Source of the DNA: CAZELM01 sp964512995
Lineage (GTDB): Bacteria; CSSED10-310
Reading direction: 5' to 3'
DNA: 64,000 nucleotides
Assembly (NCBI GenBank): GCA_964512995.1
Contig: CAZELM010000011.1
Location: 32,685 to 96,684 of the forward strand
The notes beneath the pieces were generated by a model. It ran no database searches. It was not told where the DNA came from and worked only from the letters and a program-made list of their open reading frames with translations. Numbering within the stretch: position 1 is the stretch's first letter; the number at the start of each line of letters is the position of its first letter. Shown piece by piece: positions 7,967 to 17,291 of this stretch. The position numbers were made by a program, and so were the translations under genes.

Positions 7967-8372
7967 AGTCGGAGGACTTCCGGTTGAATGTTAATCGATT
8001 TCATCTGAGCATGAGATCGGTGGGATTTGAGGATTCGCAATTTGACACAGTCCGCTTTTTTGATTATAAGAGACATATCTTTTTCGGGATGGGATGTTCT
8101 TTTGTAAAATAAATAAAAATGATTCATGGTGGAGGATGTTTTCTGATCAATAAACAAAGGTGTCTGTATCGGAATCCTGGAGGTTCTGTGTGGGCGATCG
8201 GGGAGCAGTGTCATGTATGGACTCCCATTCCAGTACCGGAGAATACAGGAGCATCTTTTTTGAAGTCCAATGGGCAGATGACTGGATTGAGAAGGTGAAA
8301 TCCCCCAAATGAATGTGAACGAGAATAATGATGGGGTGATATTGGGGAGAGAGAATAGATTAAGGGGTTGAT
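7967..8372. other. Intergenic stretch with nothing recognised
   Basis: AT-rich DNA between the terminator and the SDR gene. Open frames on the minus strand have no ribosome sites and no recognisable protein features. It presumably carries the promoter of the SDR-flavoprotein operon; I cannot place it. Confidence 0.5.
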
Positions 8373-9404
8373 ATGCGGATCTTGATCATTGGTGGTACTC
8401 AATTTATTGGTTTGGCACTTGTGAATCGTCTGGTGGCAATGGGACATGAAATCAGCGTGTTTCATCGTAATCCAGTGCCAGATTCATTCCCAGGAAACAT
8501 CCATCATATTTTGGGTGATCGGTTGCATCTGAAAAAGTTCAAGCAGGAATTTCGTCAATTTGCGCCTCATATCGTGGTGGATATGATTGCGATGGTGGAA
8601 AAAGATGCAAAAGATCTGATGGATGTCTTTCGAGGTCTTGCAGAACGAGTGATCGTTATTTCCAGTCAGGATGTGTACAAAGCATATGCCGTGCTGATCG
8701 GTTTGGAATCGGGACCCATTGTTCCCGTGCCGATACCGGAATCAGGGATGTTGCGAGAAAAGTTGTATCCATATCGCGGAGAACAACTGAGGCAGCCTGA
8801 GGATCCATTGAAGCGATGGGATTTCTATGAAAAGCTGCTGGTGGAAAAAACGGTTATGAACGATCCCGATCTTCCGGTCACCATATTACGTCTGCCCATG
8901 GTATATGGTCCCAATGATGGTCAATATCGATTCTATGATTTGATTTATCGCATGGACAAAGGCCGCTCCATCATCATGGAGGACAAATACGCGCAATGGT
9001 GCTCTACTTATGGGTATGTCGAAAATATCGCAGCAGCGATCACCGCCACGATCGACAACTCCCGAAGTATCAATCAGATTTATAATGTCGGAGAACCCGA
9101 TTTTTTATCGATGAAGGAATGGGGGGAACTGATTGGCAACGTGATGGGGTGGACCGGTAAGATCGTTGTGTTATCATCGGATCAGTTGCCTGCCTCTTTA
9201 CGGCCGAAAATCAATACAAAACAAAATACAACGGTGGATTCCGTCAAAATTCGAGAAGAAATCGGCTATCAGGAGCATGTTTCCCGAGAGGACGCACTGC
9301 GCTTGACGATAGACTGGGAACGACGCAATCCTCCCCATCGAAAACTCGTCACAGAATCCGATTTAAAAATCGAAGATGACGTATTGGCGATATATAACAA
9401 ATAA
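8373..9404 (+). CDS. NAD(P)-dependent epimerase/dehydratase-like SDR protein
   Basis: 343 residues with the nucleotide-binding GGTQFIG at residues 7-13, the catalytic-serine-type strand IVISSQDVYKAY, and late-domain motifs RLPMVYGPND and IYNVGEP. The usual YxxxK is not present in canonical form (WDFYEKLLVEK is the nearest), placing it with atypical extended SDRs such as CSP41/isoflavone-reductase-like proteins. The substrate is probably a nucleotide-sugar or a small redox metabolite. The start has AAGGGG upstream. The flavoprotein gene follows 14 bp downstream with the same kind of ribosome site, so the two are one operon. Confidence 0.8.
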   Translation: MRILIIGGTQFIGLALVNRLVAMGHEISVFHRNPVPDSFPGNIHHILGDRLHLKKFKQEFRQFAPHIVVDMIAMVEKDAKDLMDVFRGLAERVIVISSQDVYKAYAVLIGLESGPIVPVPIPESGMLREKLYPYRGEQLRQPEDPLKRWDFYEKLLVEKTVMNDPDLPVTILRLPMVYGPNDGQYRFYDLIYRMDKGRSIIMEDKYAQWCSTYGYVENIAAAITATIDNSRSINQIYNVGEPDFLSMKEWGELIGNVMGWTGKIVVLSSDQLPASLRPKINTKQNTTVDSVKIREEIGYQEHVSREDALRLTIDWERRNPPHRKLVTESDLKIEDDVLAIYNK

Positions 9405-9418
9405 CAAAGGGGTTGGTC

Positions 9419-10003
9419 ATGAAAGTTGTTGCATTCAATGGCAGTTCGAGAGCGAATGGGAATACGGCCATATTGATCAATCATGTTTTTGACGAATTGC
9501 ACAAGGAACATATTGAAACAGAACTGGTTCAGTTGGCGGGCAATAAGATCCAAGGTTGCACCGCCTGTGGAAAATGTTTTTCAATGATGAACAGAAAGTG
9601 CATTATCAGCAGTGACATTGTCAATGACTGCATCGAAAAGATGGTCGAGGCGGATGGCATCATTTTGGCTTCCCCAACCTATTTTTCGGATGTGACTTCG
9701 GAAATGAAGGCATTGATCGATCGGGCGGGAATGACGGCCAAGGCCAATAATGATATGTTCCGGAGAAAAGTCGGAGCCAGTATTGTTGCTGTTCGTCGAG
9801 CAGGTGGAATTCACGTATTCAACACGCTGAATCACTTCTTTTTTATTCTTCAGATGATTGTTCCGGGTTCCAGCTATTGGAACATCGGATATGGCCTTGA
9901 AAAAGGTGATGTTGAAGATGATGTCGAGGGTGTTCAGACGATGCGGAACCTGGGCATCAATATGGCCTGGCTTATAAAAAAATTGTCCTGTACATTGTGC
10001 TAA
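9419..10003 (+). CDS. Iron-sulfur flavoprotein (NADPH-dependent FMN reductase fold)
   Basis: 194 residues. FMN phosphate loop FNGSSRANGNT at residues 6-16. A compact cluster motif Cys47-x2-Cys50-x2-Cys53-x7-Cys61, as in archaeal and anaerobic Isf proteins, binds a [4Fe-4S] cluster next to FMN. ASPTYFSDVTSEMKALIDR is the second FMN loop. Members transfer electrons from ferredoxin or reduce quinones, oxygen or peroxide in anaerobes. I use the ATG at 9419 because AAAGGGG lies six bases upstream. The coding end overlaps the convergent radical SAM gene by 4 bp. Confidence 0.85.
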   Translation: MKVVAFNGSSRANGNTAILINHVFDELHKEHIETELVQLAGNKIQGCTACGKCFSMMNRKCIISSDIVNDCIEKMVEADGIILASPTYFSDVTSEMKALIDRAGMTAKANNDMFRRKVGASIVAVRRAGGIHVFNTLNHFFFILQMIVPGSSYWNIGYGLEKGDVEDDVEGVQTMRNLGINMAWLIKKLSCTLC

Positions 10004-10908
10004 CGTTTCTGGCTCAACCGCGCACGGATCTGTCGCTGAATTTCCTGTTTGGGAAGATTCCATCTGGGAGCGACGAGAATGGCATCCGGACACTCTCCCA
10101 CCCATCGCATGACCACCGTCTCCGGTGGCAATCGAAGCAGACATTCTGAAGCGATCTCGATATATTCTGATTCCGCCAATGGGAGCCACTCCCCGGAGTG
10201 AACCATTTCGGCCAGTGTGGTTCCCAGCACGGCATGCATATGATGCAGCTTGATACCCTCCACATGCAACCCAGACAAGTGCTCCGCGGTCCGGAACATA
10301 TCCTCCCGCGATTCCCCTGGAAGTCCGAGAATCACATGTGCGGCAACGGGAATCCCCGAATGACGAACCCGTTGGATCGCATCGGCGGACTCCTCCCAGG
10401 TATGACATCGATGGATTCGTTTCAGCGTTGGATTATGCGCACTCTGAACACCGATCTCCACCCAGACCAGCTTGATCTGCGCCATCTCTTTCAAAACCGC
10501 CACGATCGGATCGCTCAGACAATCCGGCCGCGTCGAAACCATCATCCCGACAATCTCCGGTTCATGGATGACCGATGTATAATACCTGCGCAACGTATCC
10601 GGGTCCGCGTAGGTATTGGAGTAGGTCTGAAAATAAGCCAGAAACCGGTTCGCTCCGTATCGCCGCCGGGCATGCGCCATCCCGTCGATCAATTGATCAT
10701 GAACCGATATGCTGGAATCGGCATGTGGATTGAAGGAATGGTTATCGCAATAGATACACCCGCCCGTCCCCTTTGTCCCATCCCGGTTTGGACAGGTAAA
10801 CCCCGCATGCAGGGACACGCGTTGAACCCGCTGTCCAAAACGACTTCGAAGGTAGTCATTGAATGATGGAAAAAAAAGAGGATTTGGTTCTGTTGCGAGC
10901 TGATTCAT
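10000..10908 (-). CDS. TIGR01212-family radical SAM protein (YhcC/YtqA-like)
   Basis: 302 residues. The cluster cysteines are Cys39, Cys51 and Cys54 in CPNRDGTKGTGGCIYC, the longer-spaced motif of this family. Also visible are YFQTYSNTYA, VSTRPDC, VEIGVQSAHNPTLKRIHR and VILGLPGESREDM, all family hallmarks. The reaction is unknown; a tRNA or translation-related role has been suggested for relatives. The gene is monocistronic, divergent from the helicase gene and convergent with the flavoprotein gene. Confidence 0.9.
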   Translation of the reverse strand: MNQLATEPNPLFFPSFNDYLRSRFGQRVQRVSLHAGFTCPNRDGTKGTGGCIYCDNHSFNPHADSSISVHDQLIDGMAHARRRYGANRFLAYFQTYSNTYADPDTLRRYYTSVIHEPEIVGMMVSTRPDCLSDPIVAVLKEMAQIKLVWVEIGVQSAHNPTLKRIHRCHTWEESADAIQRVRHSGIPVAAHVILGLPGESREDMFRTAEHLSGLHVEGIKLHHMHAVLGTTLAEMVHSGEWLPLAESEYIEIASECLLRLPPETVVMRWVGECPDAILVAPRWNLPKQEIQRQIRARLSQKR

Positions 10909-10989
10909 TATTCACCTTGATACTGACCCCGACTCCGGGTAGTCTGAATCGGCTATTATGAACAGATTCCTGGGAGAAAACAAACATCT

Positions 10990-12684
10990 ATGACGCATCG
11001 AATGGAAAATCCCATCACGCTTCAGTCGGATCGTTCGGTTCTGTTACATACCGACAGCCCCCGGTTTGCGGAAGCCCGGGATCGGTTATCGGGTTTTGCG
11101 GAGCTGATCAAGAGTCCGGAATATATTCACACCTACCGTATCACGCCCTTGTCGCTCTGGAACGCCGCATCGTGCGGGGTGTCTGTTGAATCCGTCATCG
11201 GAAGTCTTCGGGAGTTCAGCCGGTATCCGGTGCCGGACATCATCATCACGGATATCCAGGATTACATGTCCCGGTATGGCAGGATCTGGCTGGAACGGGG
11301 AACTTCCGATGAGGAGTTGTTACTCCGGAGTATGGATCCGGTGCTGATGCTGGAGTTATCGCTGCTGCCGAAAATCCAGCCGTTCATCATGTCTTACCGC
11401 GATGATGTCACGTTTCAGATCAAACCCGAACTCCGGGGGCATCTCAAACAGGCGCTGGTTCATCATGGATTTCCGGTGGAGGATCGGGCGGGTTATCGGT
11501 CCGGATTGCCCCTTGAACTGGATCTCCGCAACCTCACCCGAGCCGGGCTTCCGTTTGGGCTTCGGTATTATCAGGAGCAGTCCGTTGCGGGTTATTGGGC
11601 AGGTGGGTCCAATCTGGGCGGCAGCGGGATCATCTGCCTGCCGTGTGGAGCGGGCAAGACGGTTGTCGGGATGGCGGCCATGACCCGAGTCCGGCAGCAT
11701 ACGCTGATCCTGGTGACCAATATCACGGCATTGCGGCAATGGCGGGATGAGCTTCTCGATAAAACAACCCTGACATCGGACCAGATCGGGGAATATTCCG
11801 GAGTCCGGAAGGAGTTCAAGCCGGTAACCATCACGACGTACCAGATTCTGACATACCGGAAATCCAAGTCTTCGGATTTTATACACATGCCTCTGTTCAA
11901 CCGGATGGACTGGGGTCTGATCCTCTATGATGAAGTGCATCTGCTGCCAGCTCCCGTGTTCCGGTTCACGGCGGAGATTCAGTCCAGACGACGGTTGGGT
12001 CTGACCGCGACGCTGGTCCGGGAAGATGGCCGGGAAGAAGACGTGTTCAGTCTGATCGGGCCGAAAAAGTATGATGTGCCGTGGAAAGTGCTGGAGGAGC
12101 AGGGGTGGATTGCTCAGGCGATATGCACGGAAATCCAGGTACCGCTCCCGGCGCATCTGCGGATGGAATATGCAGTGGCAGCTCCCAGAGACAAATACCG
12201 GGTGGCAGCGACCAATCCGGACAAGATGATTTTTGTGGAACATCTCTGCCGGCTCCACCAGGCAGAAAATATTCTGATCATCGGTCAATATCTCGATCAA
12301 TTGGGGGAGATTGCGGCGCGTTTCAGTATACCCGTTATCACCGGATCGACACCGTATCCCGAGCGGGAACGGCTGTTCGAAGCGTTTCGAACCGGAGTGA
12401 TCCGGCGGCTGGTGGTCTCCAAAGTGGCCAATTTTGCCGTGGATTTGCCGGAAGCCAATGTGGCGATTCAGGTTTCCGGAACATATGGGTCCAGACAGGA
12501 GGAAGCGCAGCGGCTGGGCCGAATTCTGAGACCGAAGAAATCCGGGGGGATGGCTTATTTCTATGCCATTGTTACGAGGGAAACACAGGATCAGGATTAC
12601 TCGATCAATCGGCAGTTATTCCTGGTGGAACAAGGGTACAAATACCGAATTCTGACGCATGAGGACGCGTTACGGCTATCCTGA
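10990..12684 (+). CDS. XPB-type SF2 DNA helicase
   Basis: 564 residues. An N-terminal helicase-associated domain (about 1-180) precedes the ATPase core: Walker A CGAGKT (residues 219-224), DEVH (314-317), the XPB-specific RED motif in LVREDGREED (344-346), and motif VI QRLGRILRPK. Bacterial XPB proteins unwind DNA 3'-5' and are thought to act in nucleotide excision or transcription-linked repair; their role is less clear than in eukaryotic TFIIH. No nuclease partner (Bax1-like) is adjacent. Start ATG at 10990; no strong ribosome site. Confidence 0.9.
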   Translation: MTHRMENPITLQSDRSVLLHTDSPRFAEARDRLSGFAELIKSPEYIHTYRITPLSLWNAASCGVSVESVIGSLREFSRYPVPDIIITDIQDYMSRYGRIWLERGTSDEELLLRSMDPVLMLELSLLPKIQPFIMSYRDDVTFQIKPELRGHLKQALVHHGFPVEDRAGYRSGLPLELDLRNLTRAGLPFGLRYYQEQSVAGYWAGGSNLGGSGIICLPCGAGKTVVGMAAMTRVRQHTLILVTNITALRQWRDELLDKTTLTSDQIGEYSGVRKEFKPVTITTYQILTYRKSKSSDFIHMPLFNRMDWGLILYDEVHLLPAPVFRFTAEIQSRRRLGLTATLVREDGREEDVFSLIGPKKYDVPWKVLEEQGWIAQAICTEIQVPLPAHLRMEYAVAAPRDKYRVAATNPDKMIFVEHLCRLHQAENILIIGQYLDQLGEIAARFSIPVITGSTPYPERERLFEAFRTGVIRRLVVSKVANFAVDLPEANVAIQVSGTYGSRQEEAQRLGRILRPKKSGGMAYFYAIVTRETQDQDYSINRQLFLVEQGYKYRILTHEDALRLS

Positions 12685-12780
12685 AATCGCTGTTTTCTTT
12701 TTTTGAAATCACCTGTAGATCGATCCGCAGATTTGATATACTCAGTTGGCGACTTTTTCACTGAAAGGGAGATATCTATC

Positions 12781-14309
12781 ATGAAATATTTGGGAATCAT
12801 ATCGATGTTTATGGTTTTATCCTTCAGTGTTGCTCTGGCTGACATTCCACAGCAGATCAATTATCAGGGACATCTGAGTGATGGTGATGGTGTAGCGCTT
12901 ACAGATACGGTGGATTTTACGTTCCGTCTGTATGATGCACACGTGGACGGCCATATGTTCTGGACGGAAACACAGACGAACGTGGCTGTCATGGATGGTT
13001 TGTTTTCTGTGATACTTGGTGTAATTCAGCCGATCGAGGCGGATTTCAGGCAGGCATACTGGCTGGAGATCGAGGTGGACGGCGAGATATTGGCTCCACG
13101 TCAGCCACTGACCAGTATCGGTCAGGCGTATCAGGCGGGGGATGTATACGATCAGGATATCCACCCTCGGAGCCTCAGCATCCATCCATACGGCGAAGTC
13201 ATTGATTCTCTGGGGAGATGGGTAGGCGATCCAACCGGGCTGACCGGACCGACGGGTCCGCAAGGTCCGCAGGGAGAGCCGGGAATCCAGGGTATCCAGG
13301 GACCAGCGGGTCCGCAGGGGGAACCGGGAGTAGCCGGGCCGACGGGTCTGCAAGGTCCGCAGGGAGAGCCGGGAATCCAGGGTATCCAGGGACCAGCGGG
13401 TCCANNNNNNNNNNNNNNNNNNNNNNNNNNNNNNNNNNNNNNNNNNNNNNNNNNNNNNNNNNNNNNNNNNNNNNNNNNNNNNNNNNNNNNNNNNNNNNNN
13501 NNNNTCCACAGGGGGAACCGGGAGAAGCCGGACCGACGGGTCCGCAAGGTCCGCAGGGAGAGCCGGGAATCCAGGGTATCCAGGGACCAGCGGGTCCACA
13601 GGGGGAACCGGGAGAAGCCGGACCGACGGGTCCGCAAGGTCCGCAGGGAATTCAGGGTCCTCAGGGTGTCCAGGGTTTGACGGGATCGACCGGTCCTCAG
13701 GGAGTCACTGGACCTCAGGGAGTCACGGGTCCCATTGCTGGTACAGACCGGCAGTTTATTTATAATGACAACGGAGCCGCAGCGGGTGCGGATGTATATT
13801 TCAACAAAGCGAATGGCCGTGTCGGAATCAATACGACGAATCCGAAGGCATTGCTGGATGTTCGTGGTCCATTGGTCTATGGCGATGGCAGCCGGGGAAC
13901 CGTTACTCAGAATATCGCTCAGATGTTTACATCCACGAACGGAAATGACTATTGGCATTTGCAGTTTCCGGCACCTTACTCCAAATCGAATGATGAATCC
14001 CATATGTTTTATCTGCATATCAAGGGATACAGCTTTGAGACCGCGGAAATAATCGACATCATTTTTGTGGGATATAAAACGCCACCGGATAACGGGGGCT
14101 GGCTCAGCCGGACCAGTATCTGGGATCGGGCCGGGACCTGTTCGGATGCATTGATCTATCATGGCTCGGATAACAATCTTTATGTGCGGTTCCGGACAGG
14201 TGGGCATTACTATACGACATTCAGCGTGGATTCCATGTATGTCGGAAACGGAATGGTGCTGCAACCGGGGGATATCACTATTTTCCGATCAACGAGTGCG
14301 CTGTTGTAG
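12781..14309 (+). CDS. Secreted collagen-like protein 1 (with assembly gap)
   Basis: Signal peptide (about 20 residues, ending ALA), then a 100-residue head (IPQQINYQGHLSDGDG, TFRLYDA, WTETQ, GLFSVILG) found in many secreted Gly-X-Y proteins. A collagen-like tract follows, with a 30-residue (90-bp) higher-order repeat of GPTGPQGPQGEPG and GIQGIQGPAGPQGEPGEA. The C-terminal region contains RVGINTTNPKALLDV, a phage-tail-like motif, and a beta-rich end. The 100-N run splits the tract and makes a false frameshift; the frame is restored only if the true gap is 2 mod 3. GAAAGGGAG lies before the ATG. A paralogue lies at 21.7 kb. Confidence 0.85.
13405..13504. other. Assembly gap (100 N) in the collagen-like tract
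   Basis: Exactly 100 N between repeat units; both edges end in TCCA, as if two contigs ended in the same repeat. The gap length is a placeholder, because 100 N puts the two halves in different frames. Confidence 0.95.
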
Positions 14310-14403
14310 CGAGTGCGGTTGTTTTGATATATCGATAGCGATTACGGTTTAATAAGACGAAACGCGCCACCCATTGCTCCGATGAAAAGACACATAACAG
14401 ATT

Positions 14404-14433
14404 AAGGAAAAGAACATGAAGGAAAAGAACATG
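14404..14433 (+). promoter_or_regulatory. Duplicated ribosome site plus ATG
   Basis: AAGGAAAAGAACATG occurs twice in tandem (15 bp each). Both ATGs are in the same frame, so either can start the YqaA-like gene. Confidence 0.8.
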
Positions 14434-15051
14434 AGCGAACAATCCGCTCCGCAGAAAAAGAACATCGTCCGCCGCCTCTATGACTGGGTCCTTCACTGGG
14501 CCGAGACACCTTATGGAACTTCCGCTCTCGCCATTCTTTCGTTCGCTGAATCGAGTTTTTTCCCGGTACCACCCGACGTGCTGCTCATTGCGCTCAACAT
14601 GGGCAAACCGAAAAAGTCGTTCTATTTCGCGCTGGTCTGCTCGGTCGCCTCGGTGATTGGCGGGATGTTCGGCTATTACATCGGCATAGCGCTGTGGCAG
14701 GGTCTTTCGGGGTTCTTTTTCTCCTACGTCCCCGGCTTCACTCCGGAGATCTTCGCCAAGGTGCAGACGATGTACAATGAATACGGTTTCGCGGCAGTCA
14801 TGATTGCCGGATTCACCCCCATCCCGTACAAAGTCTTTACCATCGCGAGCGGCGTGTTCGGGATGAATTTCCCGTTGTTCGTCCTCGCCTCGGTGATATC
14901 GCGGTCGGCACGGTTCTTCATCGTCAGCGGGTTGATCTATCTGTTCGGTGAACCGATCAAGAAGTTCATCGATAAATACTTCAATCTGCTGGCCTCTGCC
15001 TTCGTGGTGTTGTTGATATTGGGTTTCGTCGCGATAAAATACCTGTTCTAG
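14416..15051 (+). CDS. YqaA/DedA-related inner-membrane protein (VTT domain)
   Basis: 211 residues, or 206 from the second ATG. It has about five hydrophobic segments. The family features are AESSFFPVPPDVLLIALNMG, GGMFGYYIG, IAGFTPIPYKVFTIASG and ISRSARFFIVSGLIYLFG. DedA-superfamily proteins move lipids such as undecaprenyl phosphate or phosphatidyl lipids across the membrane; the YqaA branch is less studied. The third-position GC looks higher than in its neighbours (by eye), which may hint at transfer. A tandem copy of the ribosome site and start precedes it. Confidence 0.85.
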   Translation: MKEKNMSEQSAPQKKNIVRRLYDWVLHWAETPYGTSALAILSFAESSFFPVPPDVLLIALNMGKPKKSFYFALVCSVASVIGGMFGYYIGIALWQGLSGFFFSYVPGFTPEIFAKVQTMYNEYGFAAVMIAGFTPIPYKVFTIASGVFGMNFPLFVLASVISRSARFFIVSGLIYLFGEPIKKFIDKYFNLLASAFVVLLILGFVAIKYLF

Positions 15052-15246
15052 GAATCTCCGAGAAATCCAGAGCGGAATTACTTCTTGACCGGTTCCGGTG
15101 AAGCAGTGATCGGGTAGCTGTCACCGGTCATCGGGTAACGGTCATGTGATCTATCCGGTCTTCTTTGATTTAAATGATCATGTCTTTTGTTTGGAGATGA
15201 CGAGTTCTCCTGGATTGCATCACATTCTTTGTCAGGAATGATCCCA

Positions 15247-15987
15247 CTATTCGACCGAAAGCGCAGCACCAAGAGCCGCGACGATCTGAGGGGCGGGTGG
15301 CCGGCGTATTTTTCGCCCGAGTGCTTTTTCTAATAACTCGAGCAGGCAGATGTTGAGAGCGCCGCCACCGCAGAATATGATCTCATCTTCGATGGGCAAG
15401 CGTCGCAACATGGCTACGGTGCGGCGAACGACAGCCTCGTGGAGTCCGCGTGCGAGTTCAGCCCGGTCCACACCATGCGCCGTTGCAGATATAACCTCGG
15501 ATTCGGCGAAAACCGTGCACATCGCGTTGATGGTTCGAGAACCGCTCACCTCACGGCTGGCCTGGATGAAGTCCTGCATGGTGTAGGACAAGGCGGTGGC
15601 CATCACTTCGAGAAAACGCCCGGTACCCGCGGCACAACGGTCGTTCATCTCGAACTTGGTAATGGATCCCTTGGCGTCGAGGGAGATCACCTTGGTATCC
15701 TGACCTCCGATGTCCAGGATTGTCCTGGCGTGTGGAACGATTCGCCTCGTGCCGAGTGCCACCGCCCGGATCTCCGTCAGCGTTACGGCTTCACGGTGCT
15801 CGGAATAGAGGTTCCGGCCATAACCCGTAGCCACTACCCGATTGGCTCGTTGGCCATAAAGCAGTTCATCGCAGACGGCGAGGGGATCGTGGCTATTGGG
15901 GATGACGAGGTGATCGATCACCTCGCCATCCTCGACAATCACTCTTTTCACGGTCCGGGAACCGATGTCAAGACCGATGATTCGCAT
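15247..15987 (-). CDS. ATP-dependent activator of a 2-hydroxyacyl-CoA dehydratase-like protein
   Basis: 246 residues of the BadF/BadG/BcrA/HgdC ASKHA family. It has phosphate-1 motif GLDIGSRTVK, phosphate-2 motif LDIGGQDTK, and the two conserved cysteines Cys118 (DRCAAGTGRFLE) and Cys157 (NAMCTVFAESEV) that bridge a [4Fe-4S] cluster in the dimer. It hydrolyses ATP to drive a low-potential electron into the partner protein. It follows the partner gene by 14 bp, so the two are one operon. ATG start with CCGAGG upstream. Confidence 0.93.
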   Translation of the reverse strand: MRIIGLDIGSRTVKRVIVEDGEVIDHLVIPNSHDPLAVCDELLYGQRANRVVATGYGRNLYSEHREAVTLTEIRAVALGTRRIVPHARTILDIGGQDTKVISLDAKGSITKFEMNDRCAAGTGRFLEVMATALSYTMQDFIQASREVSGSRTINAMCTVFAESEVISATAHGVDRAELARGLHEAVVRRTVAMLRRLPIEDEIIFCGGGALNICLLELLEKALGRKIRRPPAPQIVAALGAALSVE

Positions 15988-16001
15988 TGCATCGGCCTCG
16001 G

Positions 16002-17291
16002 CTAACGGCTTATCTGCTCGATGAAGGCTTCCACTCGTGTACGGAGCTGTCCCAGGTCCTCCTGACTGTAATCGGTGTCGATCCGCAATACCGGCAATCC
16101 GCTGTTTTCCACAATGCGCTCCAGCCCAAATACTTCCATCTGATATGGGGAGCAGAATTGCAGTGTGTAGTGGATGACACCGTCTGCTTTTGCGTCCCTG
16201 GCGATTTGCAGGGTATGCTCGGCGCGAGTCGGATTGGGAGTGAACACGGCGCAGTCAATGGTGAAGTACCGGTCGACCAGGTTTTCGATCAGGGCATCGA
16301 TGCTCTGTCCATCCGTGGACACCAGAGTCTGCGTACCCCGTTCACCGATGCAGGATTCTTCGCCCACGATCACAGCGCCCGTGTTTTCGATGATTGCGGG
16401 GAGTTTCCAGTTGGGAACGGCCATCGGACATCCCGAGATCACGATTCGAGGCGTCGTCTCATGGACCACACCGATCCGTTTCTCGATGCGCATCTCGAGT
16501 TCGTCGCACAGTTTGTTGACACTGCCAGTGAAACGCTCTGGATTATCGTAAAAGAACACCTGGTTGATGAGTAATGCATCCAGACCACTGATCGGAGCCG
16601 GCGTTGCTTGGCGCAGCTTCGCCAACCGGTGCATGGCAACACGTTTCAGATTGACCGTCTCGATACCCTTCTTCAGTGAATCGACGGTGATCGTCCTGCC
16701 GGACACCTGTTCCAGTCTGACGATCAGATCACGGTAGGCTCGATGGAGGACATCACGCCCCTCTTTACTTTTAGTGTTGGGGATGTCCAGTGCCATGAAC
16801 TCACTTTTAATCATATCCTTGAAAATCTCATAGGCTTTCTTTTTACCGTCGCACGTATTCTCGCCCACAATCAGGTCGCAGCTTTCAAGATAAGGGCAGA
16901 CCTTTTCCAGGCTGAAACCGAAAAAAGATTTGATGAGCGCACAGGTGTTACGTGGCAAGTAGCGCTCCGCGTGTTCGGTGCCAAAGTCTGCGCCGGCGCA
17001 TAATCCCACGCTGACGCCATCTACAGCGAGCACCAATTCTTCGGGTACGAATACGCAGAATGAGCCAACGATGATGTTACCCGCTGCCCTGGCATCCACC
17101 AGTTCCTTGATTCTCAGTCCATGCACCTCGCTCATTACGAAATCGAAATATCCCATGCCATCCGGGCGGTTCTTCTGCGCCAGGTATATGTCGGTATAGA
17201 CTTGACCGAGAGCGCCAAGCAGCGCGTCGTGTTTTTCCAGATCAAGGCCGAGATTGGCCCACATGGGTCGGTAATCGGTTTTTTCTGTCAT
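16002..17291 (-). CDS. 2-hydroxyacyl-CoA dehydratase family / double-cubane cluster-like protein (single subunit)
   Basis: 429 residues of the HgdB/FldBC/YjiM fold. Many conserved cysteines: GSFCVFVPEE, RNTCALIKS, CPYLESCDLIVGENTCDGKKK, ISGCPMA, GEESCIGERG and LQFCSPYQME. A single subunit next to one activator, with no partner subunit, fits the YjiM-like double-cubane [Fe8S9] proteins more than the two-subunit dehydratases. Those reduce small substrates in an ATP-dependent way; the natural substrate is not known. A dehydratase role with a partner elsewhere is the alternative. Start ATG with AAGGAGG. It is first in the two-gene operon and is oxygen-sensitive by family, suggesting anaerobic use. 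Confidence 0.8.
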   Translation of the reverse strand: MTEKTDYRPMWANLGLDLEKHDALLGALGQVYTDIYLAQKNRPDGMGYFDFVMSEVHGLRIKELVDARAAGNIIVGSFCVFVPEELVLAVDGVSVGLCAGADFGTEHAERYLPRNTCALIKSFFGFSLEKVCPYLESCDLIVGENTCDGKKKAYEIFKDMIKSEFMALDIPNTKSKEGRDVLHRAYRDLIVRLEQVSGRTITVDSLKKGIETVNLKRVAMHRLAKLRQATPAPISGLDALLINQVFFYDNPERFTGSVNKLCDELEMRIEKRIGVVHETTPRIVISGCPMAVPNWKLPAIIENTGAVIVGEESCIGERGTQTLVSTDGQSIDALIENLVDRYFTIDCAVFTPNPTRAEHTLQIARDAKADGVIHYTLQFCSPYQMEVFGLERIVENSGLPVLRIDTDYSQEDLGQLRTRVEAFIEQISR

